Shown here piece after piece: positions 35,011 to 43,633 of a stretch of 64,000 nt of DNA; positions within the stretch are counted from its first letter, which is position 1; every line of letters begins with the position of its first letter. The notes beneath the pieces were generated by a model, which saw only the letters and a program-made list of their open reading frames with translations, had not been told where the DNA came from and did no database searches. Both the position numbers and the translations under genes were made by a program. The DNA lies in contig JACJWU010000001.1 in NCBI GenBank assembly GCA_020636995.1, forward strand, positions 496,001-560,000, given 5' to 3'. The DNA comes from Actinomycetota bacterium. Lineage in GTDB: Bacteria > Actinomycetota > Actinomycetes > S36-B12 > UBA10799.

Positions 35011-35193
35011 TCCAGACGGCGGCAACCCGGTTAGACGGCGGCAACCCGGTTGGACGGCGGCAACCCGGTTAGACGGCGGCAACCCGGTTAGACGGCGGCA
35101 TCTTGGTTAGAGACACGGCACTCCGGTTAGTCCTATACGGCCGTGGGACTCTAACGAACCGGCCGCCGACTAACCAACCTGCCGATCTCTAAC
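35011..35193. repeat. GTTAG/CTAAC fold-back array, copy C
   Basis: The same architecture 11 kb from copies A and B. Left modules of 19 nt: decayed (35011-35029), then GTTAGACGGCGGCAACCCG three times with one GTTGG variant (35030-35086) and GTTAGACGGCGGCATCTTG (35087-35105). Next is the 20-nt GTTAGAGACACGGCACTCCG (35106-35125), one base different from A/B. The core (35126-35155) is identical to A and B. Right: GAACCGGCCGCCGACTAAC (35156-35174) and CAACCTGCCGATCTCTAAC (35175-35193). The outer modules differ from the 23.7-kb arrays while the core is kept. It lies in a 476-bp gap (34911-35386) upstream of dxs; the rest of the gap shows no supportable gene. Confidence 0.9.
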
Positions 35194-35386
35194 CGGACTG
35201 TCCAAGCCGACCCACCGACCCTGCCCCCGGCCCAAGGCCTTTACGCACGCCGCGCCGCCTTGACCAGATGGGGCCGGTAATCCCCACAGCGCACTCCCGC
35301 TGTGCACGGCCCCGACCACCCAGCAACCGCAGCCCCGTGACCAACCGCCCTGGACCGAACGTTCACGGGAGTGCCAGTGCCACCGT

Positions 35387-35749
35387 TTACAGCCGCGGCT
35401 TCCACACCTGTCCCCGCATGGACTGCTCGACCAACTCGATCTCGCGAACGCTGCGACTGAACTGTGCGGCCAGTTCCTCGAGCGCGACCAACGCGACCTG
35501 GACATCTGTCGGATCCAGGTGATCGCGCAGTTCGGCCCGCAGATCGCGGTAGACGTCGCGAGTGCCCGCCAGCGTCGCGTTCGCATGCAGGCGCGCAGCC
35601 ATCGCCAGCACCAGCGGGTAGCGGCGCAGAGGTGACGTCCGGTACTCCGGCGGCAGCCGATCGAGCAGCCAACCCGTGACCTGCTCGGCGAGCCCGGCGC
35701 CCGGAGGCGGCAGGTCTCTGGGCCATCCCGGCGGTGTGGCCGCGGTCAC
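35387..35749 (-). CDS. conserved hypothetical protein downstream of acnA
   Basis: A 120-aa helical protein starting at GTG 35749 (MTAATPPGWPRDLPPPGAGL), overlapping the acnA stop as GTGA. Segments LLDRLPPEYRTSPLRRYPLV and LAMAARLHANATLAGTRDVY, and the regular charged helices after them, resemble small actinobacterial proteins of unknown function that often follow aconitase or similar genes. No membrane segment, Cys or catalytic motif. Coupling suggests co-expression with acnA. Confidence 0.7.
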   Translation of the reverse strand: MTAATPPGWPRDLPPPGAGLAEQVTGWLLDRLPPEYRTSPLRRYPLVLAMAARLHANATLAGTRDVYRDLRAELRDHLDPTDVQVALVALEELAAQFSRSVREIELVEQSMRGQVWKPRL

Positions 35750-38397
35750 GACTCCATCAGTGACCGCAGGACGTACTGCAGAATGCCACCGTTGCGGTAG
35801 TAGTCCGCCTCGCCAGGAGTGTCGATGCGCACGACAGCATCGAACTCCACGACACCGTTGTCCGAAGCCGCCCGGACCGCGACGGTCGCCGGAATGTCAC
35901 CGTCGTTGAGTGCAGTGATCCCGCTGACGTCGAAGACCTCGGTACCGGTGAGCCCGAGACTGTCCGCGGTCTGACCGTCGGGGAACTGCAGCGGCAACAC
36001 ACCCATTCCGATCAGGTTGGAACGGTGGATGCGCTCGAACGACTCCGCGATCACCACCTTGACCCCGAGCAGGGACGTCCCTTTGGCGGCCCAGTCCCGC
36101 GACGACCCCGAGCCGTACTCCTTGCCGGCCAGGATCACCAAGGGCGTTCCGGCAGCGGCGTAGTTCTGCGCTGCGTCATAGATCGTCGACTGCTCCCCGG
36201 TGGTGAAGTCGACTGTGAAGCCGCCCTCCACACCCGGAACGAGCTGGTTGCGCAGCCGGATGTTGGCGAAGGTGCCCCGAATCATGATCTCGTGGTTGCC
36301 CCGGCGCGAGCCGTACGAGTTGAAGTCCTTCGGGGTGACACCGTGCTCGGCGAGGTAGCGCCCCGCGGGCGAATCCGCCTTGATGGCCCCCGCCGGCGAG
36401 ATGTGGTCGGTGGTCACCGAGTCCCCGAGTTTGGCGAGCACCCGCGCACCGCTCACATCGGCCACCGGCGCGGGCACCGGCTGCATGCCATCGAAGTACG
36501 GTGGCTTCCGGACGTAGGTGGAATCGGCGTCCCAGGCGAACGTGGACCCAGTCGGAGTCGGCAGGTTCTGCCACGTCTGATCGCCGGCGAAGACATCGGC
36601 GTAACGACGTGCGTACATGTCATCGTCGATGGCCCGCCGGATCACTTCTTGGACCTCGGCGTCGGTAGGCCAGATATCCCGCAAGTACACCGGTTGACCG
36701 TCCGTGCCGGTCCCCAACGGCTCGTTCACGATGTCGACGTCCATACGGCCGAGCAATGCGTAGGCGACCACCAACGGCGGCGAGGCGAGGTAGTTCATCT
36801 TCACGTCCGGGTTGATCCGGCCCTCGAAGTTGCGGTTGCCGGACAGGACCGAAACGGCCGCCAGATCGGCACCCTGGATCGCTTCGCTGAGTTCTGTCGG
36901 CAGGGGCCCGGAGTTTCCGATGCACGTCGTGCACCCGTAGCCGACGATGTCGAAGCCCAGCTTCTCCAGGTAGGGGAACAGCCCGGATTTCTCGTAGTAG
37001 TCGGTCACCACCTGCGAACCTGGCGCCAGAGTGGTCTTCACCCAGGGTTTGCGGGTCAGCCCGGCCTCGACGGCCTTCTTGGCCAGCAGCGCCGCACCCA
37101 ACATCACCGATGGGTTGGAGGTATTGGTGCAACTGGTGATCGCCGCGATCACGACCGCGCCGTGCCCGATCGTGACCTCCTGGCCCTCGAGCGTGAGGGT
37201 CGCGGTCCTATCGGGTTCGTCGGTGTAGGTCGGCAAGGCGTCGGAGAAGGCCTGCGCGGCCGCGGACAGCGCCACCCGGTCCTGCGGACGCTTGGGCCCG
37301 GCGAGACTGGGGACCACATCTGCGAGGTCCAGTTCGAGGTACTCCGAGTAGGTCGGCTCGTGGTCGGCGTTGTGCCACAGCCCCTGCGCCTTGGCATACG
37401 CCTCGACCACCGCGATCTGCTGCTCGCTGCGGCCCGTGAGGCGCAGATACGCCAGGGTCTCGTCGTCGATCGGGAAGATCGCCACTGTCGAGCCGTACTC
37501 CGGGCTCATGTTGCCGATGGTGGCGCGGTTGGCCAGCGGCACCGCGGCGACGCCCTCGCCGTAGAACTCGACGAACTTGCCGACCACGCCGTGCTGGCGC
37601 AACATCTCGGTGATGGTCAGCACAAGGTCGGTGGCGGTGGCGCCTGCGGGCAACTCGCCGGTCAGTTTGAAACCGACCACGCGTGGGATCAGCATGCTCA
37701 CCGGCTGGCCCAGCATGGCGGCCTCCGCCTCGATGCCGCCGACGCCCCAGCCGAGAACCCCGAGCCCATTGACCATGGTGGTGTGCGAGTCGGTGCCCAC
37801 GCAGGTGTCCGGGTAGGCCTGACCGTTGCGGACCATCACCACGCGTGCCAGGTGCTCGATGTTGACCTGGTGAACGATGCCCGTGCCCGGTGGGACCACC
37901 CGGAACTCGTCGAACGCACTCTGCCCCCACCGCAGGAACTGGTAGCGCTCACGGTTGCGCTCGTACTCCAACTGCACATTGAGCTGCAGCGCCTGGGGTG
38001 TGCCGAAGTAGTCGGCGATCACGCTGTGGTCGATGACCAGTTCGGCCGGTGCCAGCGGATTGATGCGCGCCGGATCACCACCCATGTCCGTGAACGCCTC
38101 GCGCATGGTCGCGAGGTCGACCACGCACGGCACCCCTGTGAAGTCCTGCATGATCACCCGTGCGGGCGTGAACTGGATCTCCTGGCTGGGCGCCGCAGTG
38201 GCATCCCATGACGCCAAGGCGCGGATCTGGTCGGCCGTGACGTTGGCCCCGTCCTCGGTGCGCAGGAGGTTCTCCAGCAGCACGCGATGCGTGTACGGGA
38301 GGTTCAGCTCGCCGAGCGCGTCGAGCCGGAAGATCTCGAACGATTCCTCCCCCACCTGCAACTGCGACTTGGCACCGAAACTGTCGAGGCTTGCCAC
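35746..38397 (-). CDS. acnA: aconitate hydratase
   Basis: An 883-aa [4Fe-4S] TCA-cycle enzyme interconverting citrate and isocitrate. Cluster ligands are visible as ITSCTNTSNPSVMLGA and GYGCTTCIGNSGPLP. FTPARVIMQDFTGVPCVVD and SRRGNHEIMIRGTFANIRL are typical of the AcnA/IRP branch. I chose GTG 38397 (MASLDSFGAKSQLQVGEESF) because GGGAGA lies five bases upstream and homologues begin here; ATG 38409 and GTG 38427 are possible longer starts. Confidence 0.95.
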   Translation of the reverse strand: MASLDSFGAKSQLQVGEESFEIFRLDALGELNLPYTHRVLLENLLRTEDGANVTADQIRALASWDATAAPSQEIQFTPARVIMQDFTGVPCVVDLATMREAFTDMGGDPARINPLAPAELVIDHSVIADYFGTPQALQLNVQLEYERNRERYQFLRWGQSAFDEFRVVPPGTGIVHQVNIEHLARVVMVRNGQAYPDTCVGTDSHTTMVNGLGVLGWGVGGIEAEAAMLGQPVSMLIPRVVGFKLTGELPAGATATDLVLTITEMLRQHGVVGKFVEFYGEGVAAVPLANRATIGNMSPEYGSTVAIFPIDDETLAYLRLTGRSEQQIAVVEAYAKAQGLWHNADHEPTYSEYLELDLADVVPSLAGPKRPQDRVALSAAAQAFSDALPTYTDEPDRTATLTLEGQEVTIGHGAVVIAAITSCTNTSNPSVMLGAALLAKKAVEAGLTRKPWVKTTLAPGSQVVTDYYEKSGLFPYLEKLGFDIVGYGCTTCIGNSGPLPTELSEAIQGADLAAVSVLSGNRNFEGRINPDVKMNYLASPPLVVAYALLGRMDVDIVNEPLGTGTDGQPVYLRDIWPTDAEVQEVIRRAIDDDMYARRYADVFAGDQTWQNLPTPTGSTFAWDADSTYVRKPPYFDGMQPVPAPVADVSGARVLAKLGDSVTTDHISPAGAIKADSPAGRYLAEHGVTPKDFNSYGSRRGNHEIMIRGTFANIRLRNQLVPGVEGGFTVDFTTGEQSTIYDAAQNYAAAGTPLVILAGKEYGSGSSRDWAAKGTSLLGVKVVIAESFERIHRSNLIGMGVLPLQFPDGQTADSLGLTGTEVFDVSGITALNDGDIPATVAVRAASDNGVVEFDAVVRIDTPGEADYYRNGGILQYVLRSLMES

Positions 38398-38431
38398 TGG
38401 TTCTCCCATCGCTGGTCGGTCGCCCACCAGC

Positions 38432-39109
38432 CTAGTTGCTGCCCGACCCCGGCTCCTCCTTGACCACCGCTCGACAAGGTGTGCCCTCCACCCCCCGCAC
38501 CTTCAGCGGAAACGCCTCCAGCCACAGCCGGCCGTCGCCGAGCCCCCCGAGGTTCACCAGCCCTTCGAGGATGAGCACTCCGGCACGACAGAGCAGGACG
38601 TTGACCTCGTAGTTGCTCGTCGTGCGAGATTCCAGGCCGACCGAGTCGATCGCGATCATCCTCACACCGGACTCGTGCGCCAGCCAGGCGGCGGCCCCGA
38701 GGGACACGCCGGGCCGCCGCGCCGGATCCAGATCCGTCGCGCCCGTTCGGATCACCTCGTCCATGTGACCCGATCTCAGCAGCAGGATCCGGTCGCGCAA
38801 GCTGCGTCCGTCGAGGGCATCGAGCAGGTCGGTCAACTGCGTGTCCACGCCGCGCGCCGGCATGTCGACCAGCACCGCCTCACCTTCGAAACGGTCCAGC
38901 GGGAACTCGTCGATCGTGGCGCCGTCGGCGACGAAGTACCGAGGCCCTTGCACGTGCGTGCCGGCCTGCGTCGGCGTCGACAAGTGGTACACGTATTCGG
39001 GATTCGTCCCGGTCACGACATTGAACGGCCCGGTCACGGTCACGGGTTCATCGCCGGGGAAACGGAAGTCGTCCATCCAGCACGACACGTCGACAAGACG
39101 GTATGTCAT
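38432..39109 (-). CDS. cyclase/kynurenine-formamidase-like family protein
   Basis: A 225-aa protein of the cyclase family (PF04199-like). The start at 39109 has AAGGAG five bases upstream and overlaps the methyltransferase stop (ATGA). The family metal motif HxGTHxDxP is here TQAGTHVQGP: the first His and the Asp are both replaced by Gln, and the middle GTH is kept. LLRSGHMDE and SLGAAAWLAHESGVRMIAID are conserved. It may be a subfamily with altered metal binding; substrate unknown. Confidence 0.75.
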   Translation of the reverse strand: MTYRLVDVSCWMDDFRFPGDEPVTVTGPFNVVTGTNPEYVYHLSTPTQAGTHVQGPRYFVADGATIDEFPLDRFEGEAVLVDMPARGVDTQLTDLLDALDGRSLRDRILLLRSGHMDEVIRTGATDLDPARRPGVSLGAAAWLAHESGVRMIAIDSVGLESRTTSNYEVNVLLCRAGVLILEGLVNLGGLGDGRLWLEAFPLKVRGVEGTPCRAVVKEEPGSGSN

Positions 39110-40257
39110 GTCGACTCCTTGCGCAGACGGACCACGGTCTCCACGTGGGCGGTTCCCGGGAACAGGTCGAAACCGCGGATGTGGTCGGGCCGGTATCCGT
39201 GGTCGGCGAACAGGCCCAGGTCCCGCGCCAGTGTGGACGGTTCGCACGAGACGTAGACGATGGTTGCCGCGCCGCTGCCGGCGATGGCGGAGACGACCTT
39301 CCCCCCGGCCCCTGCACGTGGCGGATCCAGGACCACCAGATCTGCCCCCGACGGCCGCCAACGGCGCACATCACTGCCGATCACCCGCACGCGTGGGTCC
39401 CCCGCCGCATTCCGCCGGGCGAATGCCGCTGCGCGACGGTCCCCCTCCACGAGCACCATCTGCTCGACGTGCTCGTCGAGCAGACTCAGGCCGAACAGAC
39501 CCACCCCGGCGTAGAGGTCCACGATCGTCCGGGCCGGTTCCACCAGTGTCCGGACCTCGTCCACGAGGGTTGCCGGCGCCAGGGTGTGTGACTGCCAGAA
39601 TCCATCGGTGCTGCACGCGAACTGTCGGCCACCGACGACGTACAGGTGCTCCTCGACACCCTCGATCTGCCTGCGCCCGTCGGCCTGGACAGCCATCACG
39701 GCGCGACCGGCATCGCTGACACTGACCCGGACCTCGGCGCCGGGCGGCCACCGCCGTTCGAGCAACTCCGGCAGATCCAGTTCTGGGGCCGCCTGCAGGC
39801 AGTCCCCGACGGCGACGATGTGGTCACTTCGCGACGTGTGCAGCCCGAGCCGCCCGGTGGGATCGGCGTGCAATGTCATGCGCGTGCGCCATCCCCGCTC
39901 GAGACCCAGTGGGATCACCACGGGCTCACGCGAGATCCCAGCGATGCGTTGCAGGGTTTCGGCCAGCACCTGTTCCTTCAGTCGTCGTTGCTCTTCCGGT
40001 TCCGCGTGTAGCCAACTGCATCCCCCGCACAAGCCGGGCCCGAACCACTCACACGGGCTGGCGCGCCGAGCAGGGTTGGGATTCGCGAGGACCTCGATGG
40101 CATCCGCTCGCAGGAAGCGACTGCTCTCGCCCGTGACCTGCGCCGCCACCATCTCCCCCGGCAGGCTGTGCCGACAGAAGACGACCCGGCCGTCCGAACG
40201 CCCCACACAACTACCACCGTGTGCCGGCTTGTCCACCCGCAGAACCAGGTCGGACAC
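39106..40257 (-). CDS. TRAM-domain RNA (uracil-5-)-methyltransferase, TrmA/RlmD type
   Basis: A 383-aa SAM-dependent enzyme predicted to methylate C5 of a uridine in rRNA or tRNA. It has an N-terminal TRAM beta domain (1-55), iron-sulfur cysteines around CEWFGPGLCGGCSW, a SAM-binding IVDLYAGVGLFGLSLLD, DPPRAG, and the catalytic Cys in YVSCEPSTLARDL. The start is GTG at 40257 with GGGAG seven bases upstream, 3 bp after the transporter gene. The exact RNA target cannot be told from sequence. Confidence 0.88.
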   Translation of the reverse strand: MSDLVLRVDKPAHGGSCVGRSDGRVVFCRHSLPGEMVAAQVTGESSRFLRADAIEVLANPNPARRASPCEWFGPGLCGGCSWLHAEPEEQRRLKEQVLAETLQRIAGISREPVVIPLGLERGWRTRMTLHADPTGRLGLHTSRSDHIVAVGDCLQAAPELDLPELLERRWPPGAEVRVSVSDAGRAVMAVQADGRRQIEGVEEHLYVVGGRQFACSTDGFWQSHTLAPATLVDEVRTLVEPARTIVDLYAGVGLFGLSLLDEHVEQMVLVEGDRRAAAFARRNAAGDPRVRVIGSDVRRWRPSGADLVVLDPPRAGAGGKVVSAIAGSGAATIVYVSCEPSTLARDLGLFADHGYRPDHIRGFDLFPGTAHVETVVRLRKEST

Positions 40258-40260
40258 CGA

Positions 40261-42240
40261 TCACTCCCGGATCTGCGAGGGGATCCCCCGGTAGATGGCA
40301 CCTGGCGCCTCGGCGTCCACCTTGTCGGCGACGCGATCGCTGGACTCCAACTGCCACGGCACGCTCACCACCATCACACCGGGCGTGAACAGCAGCCTGC
40401 TCTTCAGTCGCAGCGCGCTCTGGTTGTGCAGCAGGTGCTCCCACCAGTGACCGACGACGTACTCGGGGACGTACACGGTCACCAGGTCGCGTGGGCTCTC
40501 GCGGCGGAAGTTGCGCACGTAGTCGACGATGGGCTTCGTGATCTCGCGATACGGACTCTCCAGCACCTTCAAGGTCACGGGGATGTCGCGGCGCTCCCAC
40601 TCCTCGATGATCGCCTCCGAGTCACCAGGACTGACCTCGACGGTCAGCGCCTCCAGGGTGGAGGGCCGCGTGGCCCGCGCGTAGGACAGTGCACGCAGGG
40701 TGGGCTTGTGGATCTTAGCCACGAGGACGATCGCGTGCACACGCGCAGGCAGCAGGAAGCGCTCATCGTCCAGCGGCGTCAGTTCGATCGCCACCTTCTC
40801 GTAGTGGCGCTGGATGGCCTTCATGATGACGAACAGGACCGGGATCGCGATGCAGACGATCCACGCCCCACGAGTGAACTTGGTAGCCAGCACGATTATG
40901 AGGACTGTGCCGGTCATGACGAATCCGATGCTGTTGACGACCCGTCGCCGGGAGTACTGCGAACGGACCGTCGGATCCTCCTCCGTGCTCAACAGCCGTG
41001 TCCAGTGACGGGTCATGCCCAACTGGCTGAACGAGAAACTGATGAACACCCCGACGATGTACAGCTGGATCAAGGCCGTGACGCTCGCCTCGAAGATGTA
41101 GACGAGCAGGATGGCCATGAACGCAAGCGTCAGGATGCCGTTGCTGAACGCGAGCCGGTCGCCGCGGTTGTGCAGCTGTCGGGGCAGGTAGTTGTCCTGG
41201 GAAAGGATCGAGCCCAGGACCGGGAAACCGTTGAAGGCCGTGTTCGCGGCCAACACCAGGATCAGTGCCGTCACCGTCGACACGTAGATGAACATCACCG
41301 GAAAGTTGCTGAAGACGGCCTGCGCGATCTGCGCAATCACGGTCTTCTGCTCCTGGCCCGCGGGCAGACCGATCAGGTCCTCGTTGTACTCCGCCACCTT
41401 CACCTTGGTGACCAGCGCGAGGATCGTGACCGACATGAACATCGTGATGCTGAGCATGCCGAGCATGACCAGCGTCTTGGCTGCGTTCTTCCCCTTCGGC
41501 TTTCGAAAAGCGGGCACGCCGTTAGCGATCGCCTCGACTCCGGTCAACGCGGTGGACCCGGATGAGAACGCACGCGCCAGCAAGAACACCAGCGCCAAGC
41601 CGGTGAAGGTGGCTTCGGGCTTGATCTCCCACCCCGCGGACTCGGCGAGCATGGTGTCCCCGGCCGCCCACCGCACCGCGCCGGTGATGATCATCGCGAA
41701 GATGCCGATGATGAAGGCGTAGGTCGGAATCGCGAACAGCGTTCCGGATTCACGCACCCCGCGCAGATTGAGCAGCGTCACCACGATGATCAGTCCCACA
41801 GTGAGCGCCACGAGGTGCTCGCCGAACCACGGTATTGCCGACGCGATGTTGGCCGAGGCGGCCGACATGGACACCGCCACCGTCAGGATGTAGTCCACCA
41901 GCAGTGCGCTGGCCACTGTCAAACCGGCGTTGGGCCCGAGGTTCTTGGTGACGACCTCGTAATCGCCACCACCGCTGGGATAGGCCTGGACGTTCTGGCG
42001 GTATGAGGCCACGACGACGATCATGACCGCTACCACACACAGTGCGACCCACGGCGAGTAGGCGAAGTATGCGAGCCCGCCCAGCGACAGCACGAGCAGG
42101 ATCTCCTGGGTCGCATACGAGACCGAGGACAACGCGTCACTGGCGAAGACGGGAAGTGCGATTCGCTTGGGCAGCAGTGTCGAGTGCAACTTGTCACTGC
42201 GCTGAGCCCGGCCGAGCAGGAGCTCCTTGGGTGTGAGCAC
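40261..42240 (-). CDS. KimA-like potassium transporter (APC superfamily)
   Basis: A 659-aa membrane protein of about 12 helices with a C-terminal cytoplasmic domain. FASDALSSVSYATQEILL, SYRQNVQAYPSGGGDYEV, LLVDYILTVAVSMSA, AFSSGSTALTGVEAIANGVP and LHNQSALRLKSRLLF match what I recall of Bacillus KimA (YdaO), a high-affinity K+/H+ symporter inhibited by cyclic di-AMP. The start is taken as GTG 42240; longer versions run into the divergent trkA gene. The divergent TrkA/RCK pair next door supports a potassium role. General amino-acid permease is the alternative. Confidence 0.8.
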   Translation of the reverse strand: MLTPKELLLGRAQRSDKLHSTLLPKRIALPVFASDALSSVSYATQEILLVLSLGGLAYFAYSPWVALCVVAVMIVVVASYRQNVQAYPSGGGDYEVVTKNLGPNAGLTVASALLVDYILTVAVSMSAASANIASAIPWFGEHLVALTVGLIIVVTLLNLRGVRESGTLFAIPTYAFIIGIFAMIITGAVRWAAGDTMLAESAGWEIKPEATFTGLALVFLLARAFSSGSTALTGVEAIANGVPAFRKPKGKNAAKTLVMLGMLSITMFMSVTILALVTKVKVAEYNEDLIGLPAGQEQKTVIAQIAQAVFSNFPVMFIYVSTVTALILVLAANTAFNGFPVLGSILSQDNYLPRQLHNRGDRLAFSNGILTLAFMAILLVYIFEASVTALIQLYIVGVFISFSFSQLGMTRHWTRLLSTEEDPTVRSQYSRRRVVNSIGFVMTGTVLIIVLATKFTRGAWIVCIAIPVLFVIMKAIQRHYEKVAIELTPLDDERFLLPARVHAIVLVAKIHKPTLRALSYARATRPSTLEALTVEVSPGDSEAIIEEWERRDIPVTLKVLESPYREITKPIVDYVRNFRRESPRDLVTVYVPEYVVGHWWEHLLHNQSALRLKSRLLFTPGVMVVSVPWQLESSDRVADKVDAEAPGAIYRGIPSQIRE

Positions 42241-42295
42241 GACACCGATGGTAGACCGGTGAGCACCTCTGGTGGCACGCGAGTAGCGTTGCACT

Positions 42296-42961
42296 GTGCA
42301 TTTCGTGGTGATGGGGTGTGGCCGTGTCGGATCCCGACTCGCCCGCAACCTCGACGAACTGGGCCACTCAGTGGCCGTCATCGACCAGTCCGCGGCGTCC
42401 TTCAGCCGGCTCGGCTCGGGTTTCGAGGGCAAGACCGTACAGGGCATCGGATTCGACCGGGATGCGATGCTGGCCGCCGGCATCGAGCAGGCGCAGGCGT
42501 TCGCGGCCGTGAGCAGCGGTGACAACTCGAACATCGTCGCGGCGCGCGTGGCCCGCGAGAAGTTCGGCGTGGAGCGGGTCGTCGCCCGGATCTATGACCC
42601 CCGACGCGCTGCGATCTACGCCCGGCTGGGGATCCCCACCGTGGCCACCGTGGCCTGGACGACCGAGCAGGTGATGCGACACCTTCTGCCCGGCGACCCG
42701 GCCCAGCTGTGGACCGATGAGACCGGCGCAGCCGTGATGCACCGCGTGGAACTCAACCGCACCTGGTACGGCCACCGCGCGGAGCACCTGACATTCGGCC
42801 TGCCCTCGCGGGTCGCGATGATCTACCGCGAGGGTGGCGTCATCGTGCCGACCGCTGACAGCGTTCTGCAGGAAGGCGACGAACCGGTCCTGCTCACTGC
42901 CAAAGAGGCGTTCGACGAGGTGTGCGAGCACTGCGCCGGGAAGGCGGTTGATCCGGAATGA
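42296..42961 (+). CDS. TrkA-family potassium uptake regulator (RCK), first of two
   Basis: A 221-aa protein with RCK-N and RCK-C domains: NAD-type motif VMGCGRVGSRLARNLDELGH, the acidic VIDQS, then ARIYDPRRAAIYARLGIPTV. The C-terminal half has VPTADSVLQEGDEPVLLTA. GTG start at 42296. Its end overlaps the next RCK gene by four bases (ATGA). Such subunits gate Trk/Ktr-type or other K+ carriers in response to nucleotides; here a KimA-like carrier is divergent, 55 bp away. Confidence 0.88.
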   Translation: MHFVVMGCGRVGSRLARNLDELGHSVAVIDQSAASFSRLGSGFEGKTVQGIGFDRDAMLAAGIEQAQAFAAVSSGDNSNIVAARVAREKFGVERVVARIYDPRRAAIYARLGIPTVATVAWTTEQVMRHLLPGDPAQLWTDETGAAVMHRVELNRTWYGHRAEHLTFGLPSRVAMIYREGGVIVPTADSVLQEGDEPVLLTAKEAFDEVCEHCAGKAVDPE

Positions 42962-43611
42962 AGGTAGCCATCGCCGGGGCCGGCAAAGTCGGCAAGTCCA
43001 TCGCCCGCGAACTCGCGGGGATCGGCCACGACGTCCTGCTCATCGACCGGGATGCCGTGCTGGTCGAGAAGTCCCGCATCGAGGGGGTCGACATCGTCAA
43101 GGCTGATGCCTGCGAGATGGCTTCCTTGGATCTCGTCGGGCTCGAGCATTGCCAGGTGGTGGTAGCCGCGACCGGCGACGACAAGGTGAACCTCGTGGTA
43201 TCCCTGCTCGCCAAGACCGAGTACGGAGTGCCGCGCGTGGTGGCGCGCGTGAACCACCCCAAGAACGAGTGGCTGTTCGACGAGATGTGGGGGGTGGACG
43301 TTGCCGTGTCGACGCCGCGGTTGCTCAGTGCCCTGGTCGAAGAGGCCGTTGCTGTGGGCGACTTGGTCCGACTGCTCACCTTCCGGCAGAGCAAGACCAA
43401 CCTCGTCGAAATGACCTTGCCCCATGATTCCCATGTGATCGGCATGGCGGCCGGCGATGTGGAATGGCCGGTCGACACCGCTCTGGTGGCGATCCTGCGC
43501 GAGGACCGCGTCATCTCGGTCACCAGGGACGACCCTCTGGAAGTCGGCGACGAGTTGCTCTTCGTGGCCACCGAGGAACAGGAGAAGGCCCTCTCCGACC
43601 TGTTGCACTGA
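42958..43611 (+). CDS. TrkA-family potassium uptake regulator (RCK), second of two
   Basis: A 217-aa paralogue of the preceding gene, starting MKVAIAGAGKVGKSIARELA. The nucleotide-binding GAGKVG, LLIDRD, and the VNHPKNEWLFDEMWGVDVAV segment are intact; the C-terminal domain ends GDELLFVATEEQEKALSDL. Overlap with the first gene suggests a heteromeric RCK ring, as with the CeoB/CeoC pair of mycobacteria (established analogy). It converges with the NagZ-like gene. Confidence 0.88.
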   Translation: MKVAIAGAGKVGKSIARELAGIGHDVLLIDRDAVLVEKSRIEGVDIVKADACEMASLDLVGLEHCQVVVAATGDDKVNLVVSLLAKTEYGVPRVVARVNHPKNEWLFDEMWGVDVAVSTPRLLSALVEEAVAVGDLVRLLTFRQSKTNLVEMTLPHDSHVIGMAAGDVEWPVDTALVAILREDRVISVTRDDPLEVGDELLFVATEEQEKALSDLLH

Positions 43612-43633
43612 GAGCAGCCCGTTGGGGCCTGGC

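Noticed and set aside
35011..35193. Integron attC site
   Set aside because: attC sites read RYYYAAC first and GTTRRRY last; here GTT is on the outer left and AAC on the outer right, and GTTAGAG/GTTAGTC do not fit GTTRRRY. No integrase seen.
35194..35386. tRNA or small RNA gene in the rest of the dxs upstream gap
   Set aside because: I could not find a cloverleaf, an anticodon stem or a clear promoter-terminator pair.
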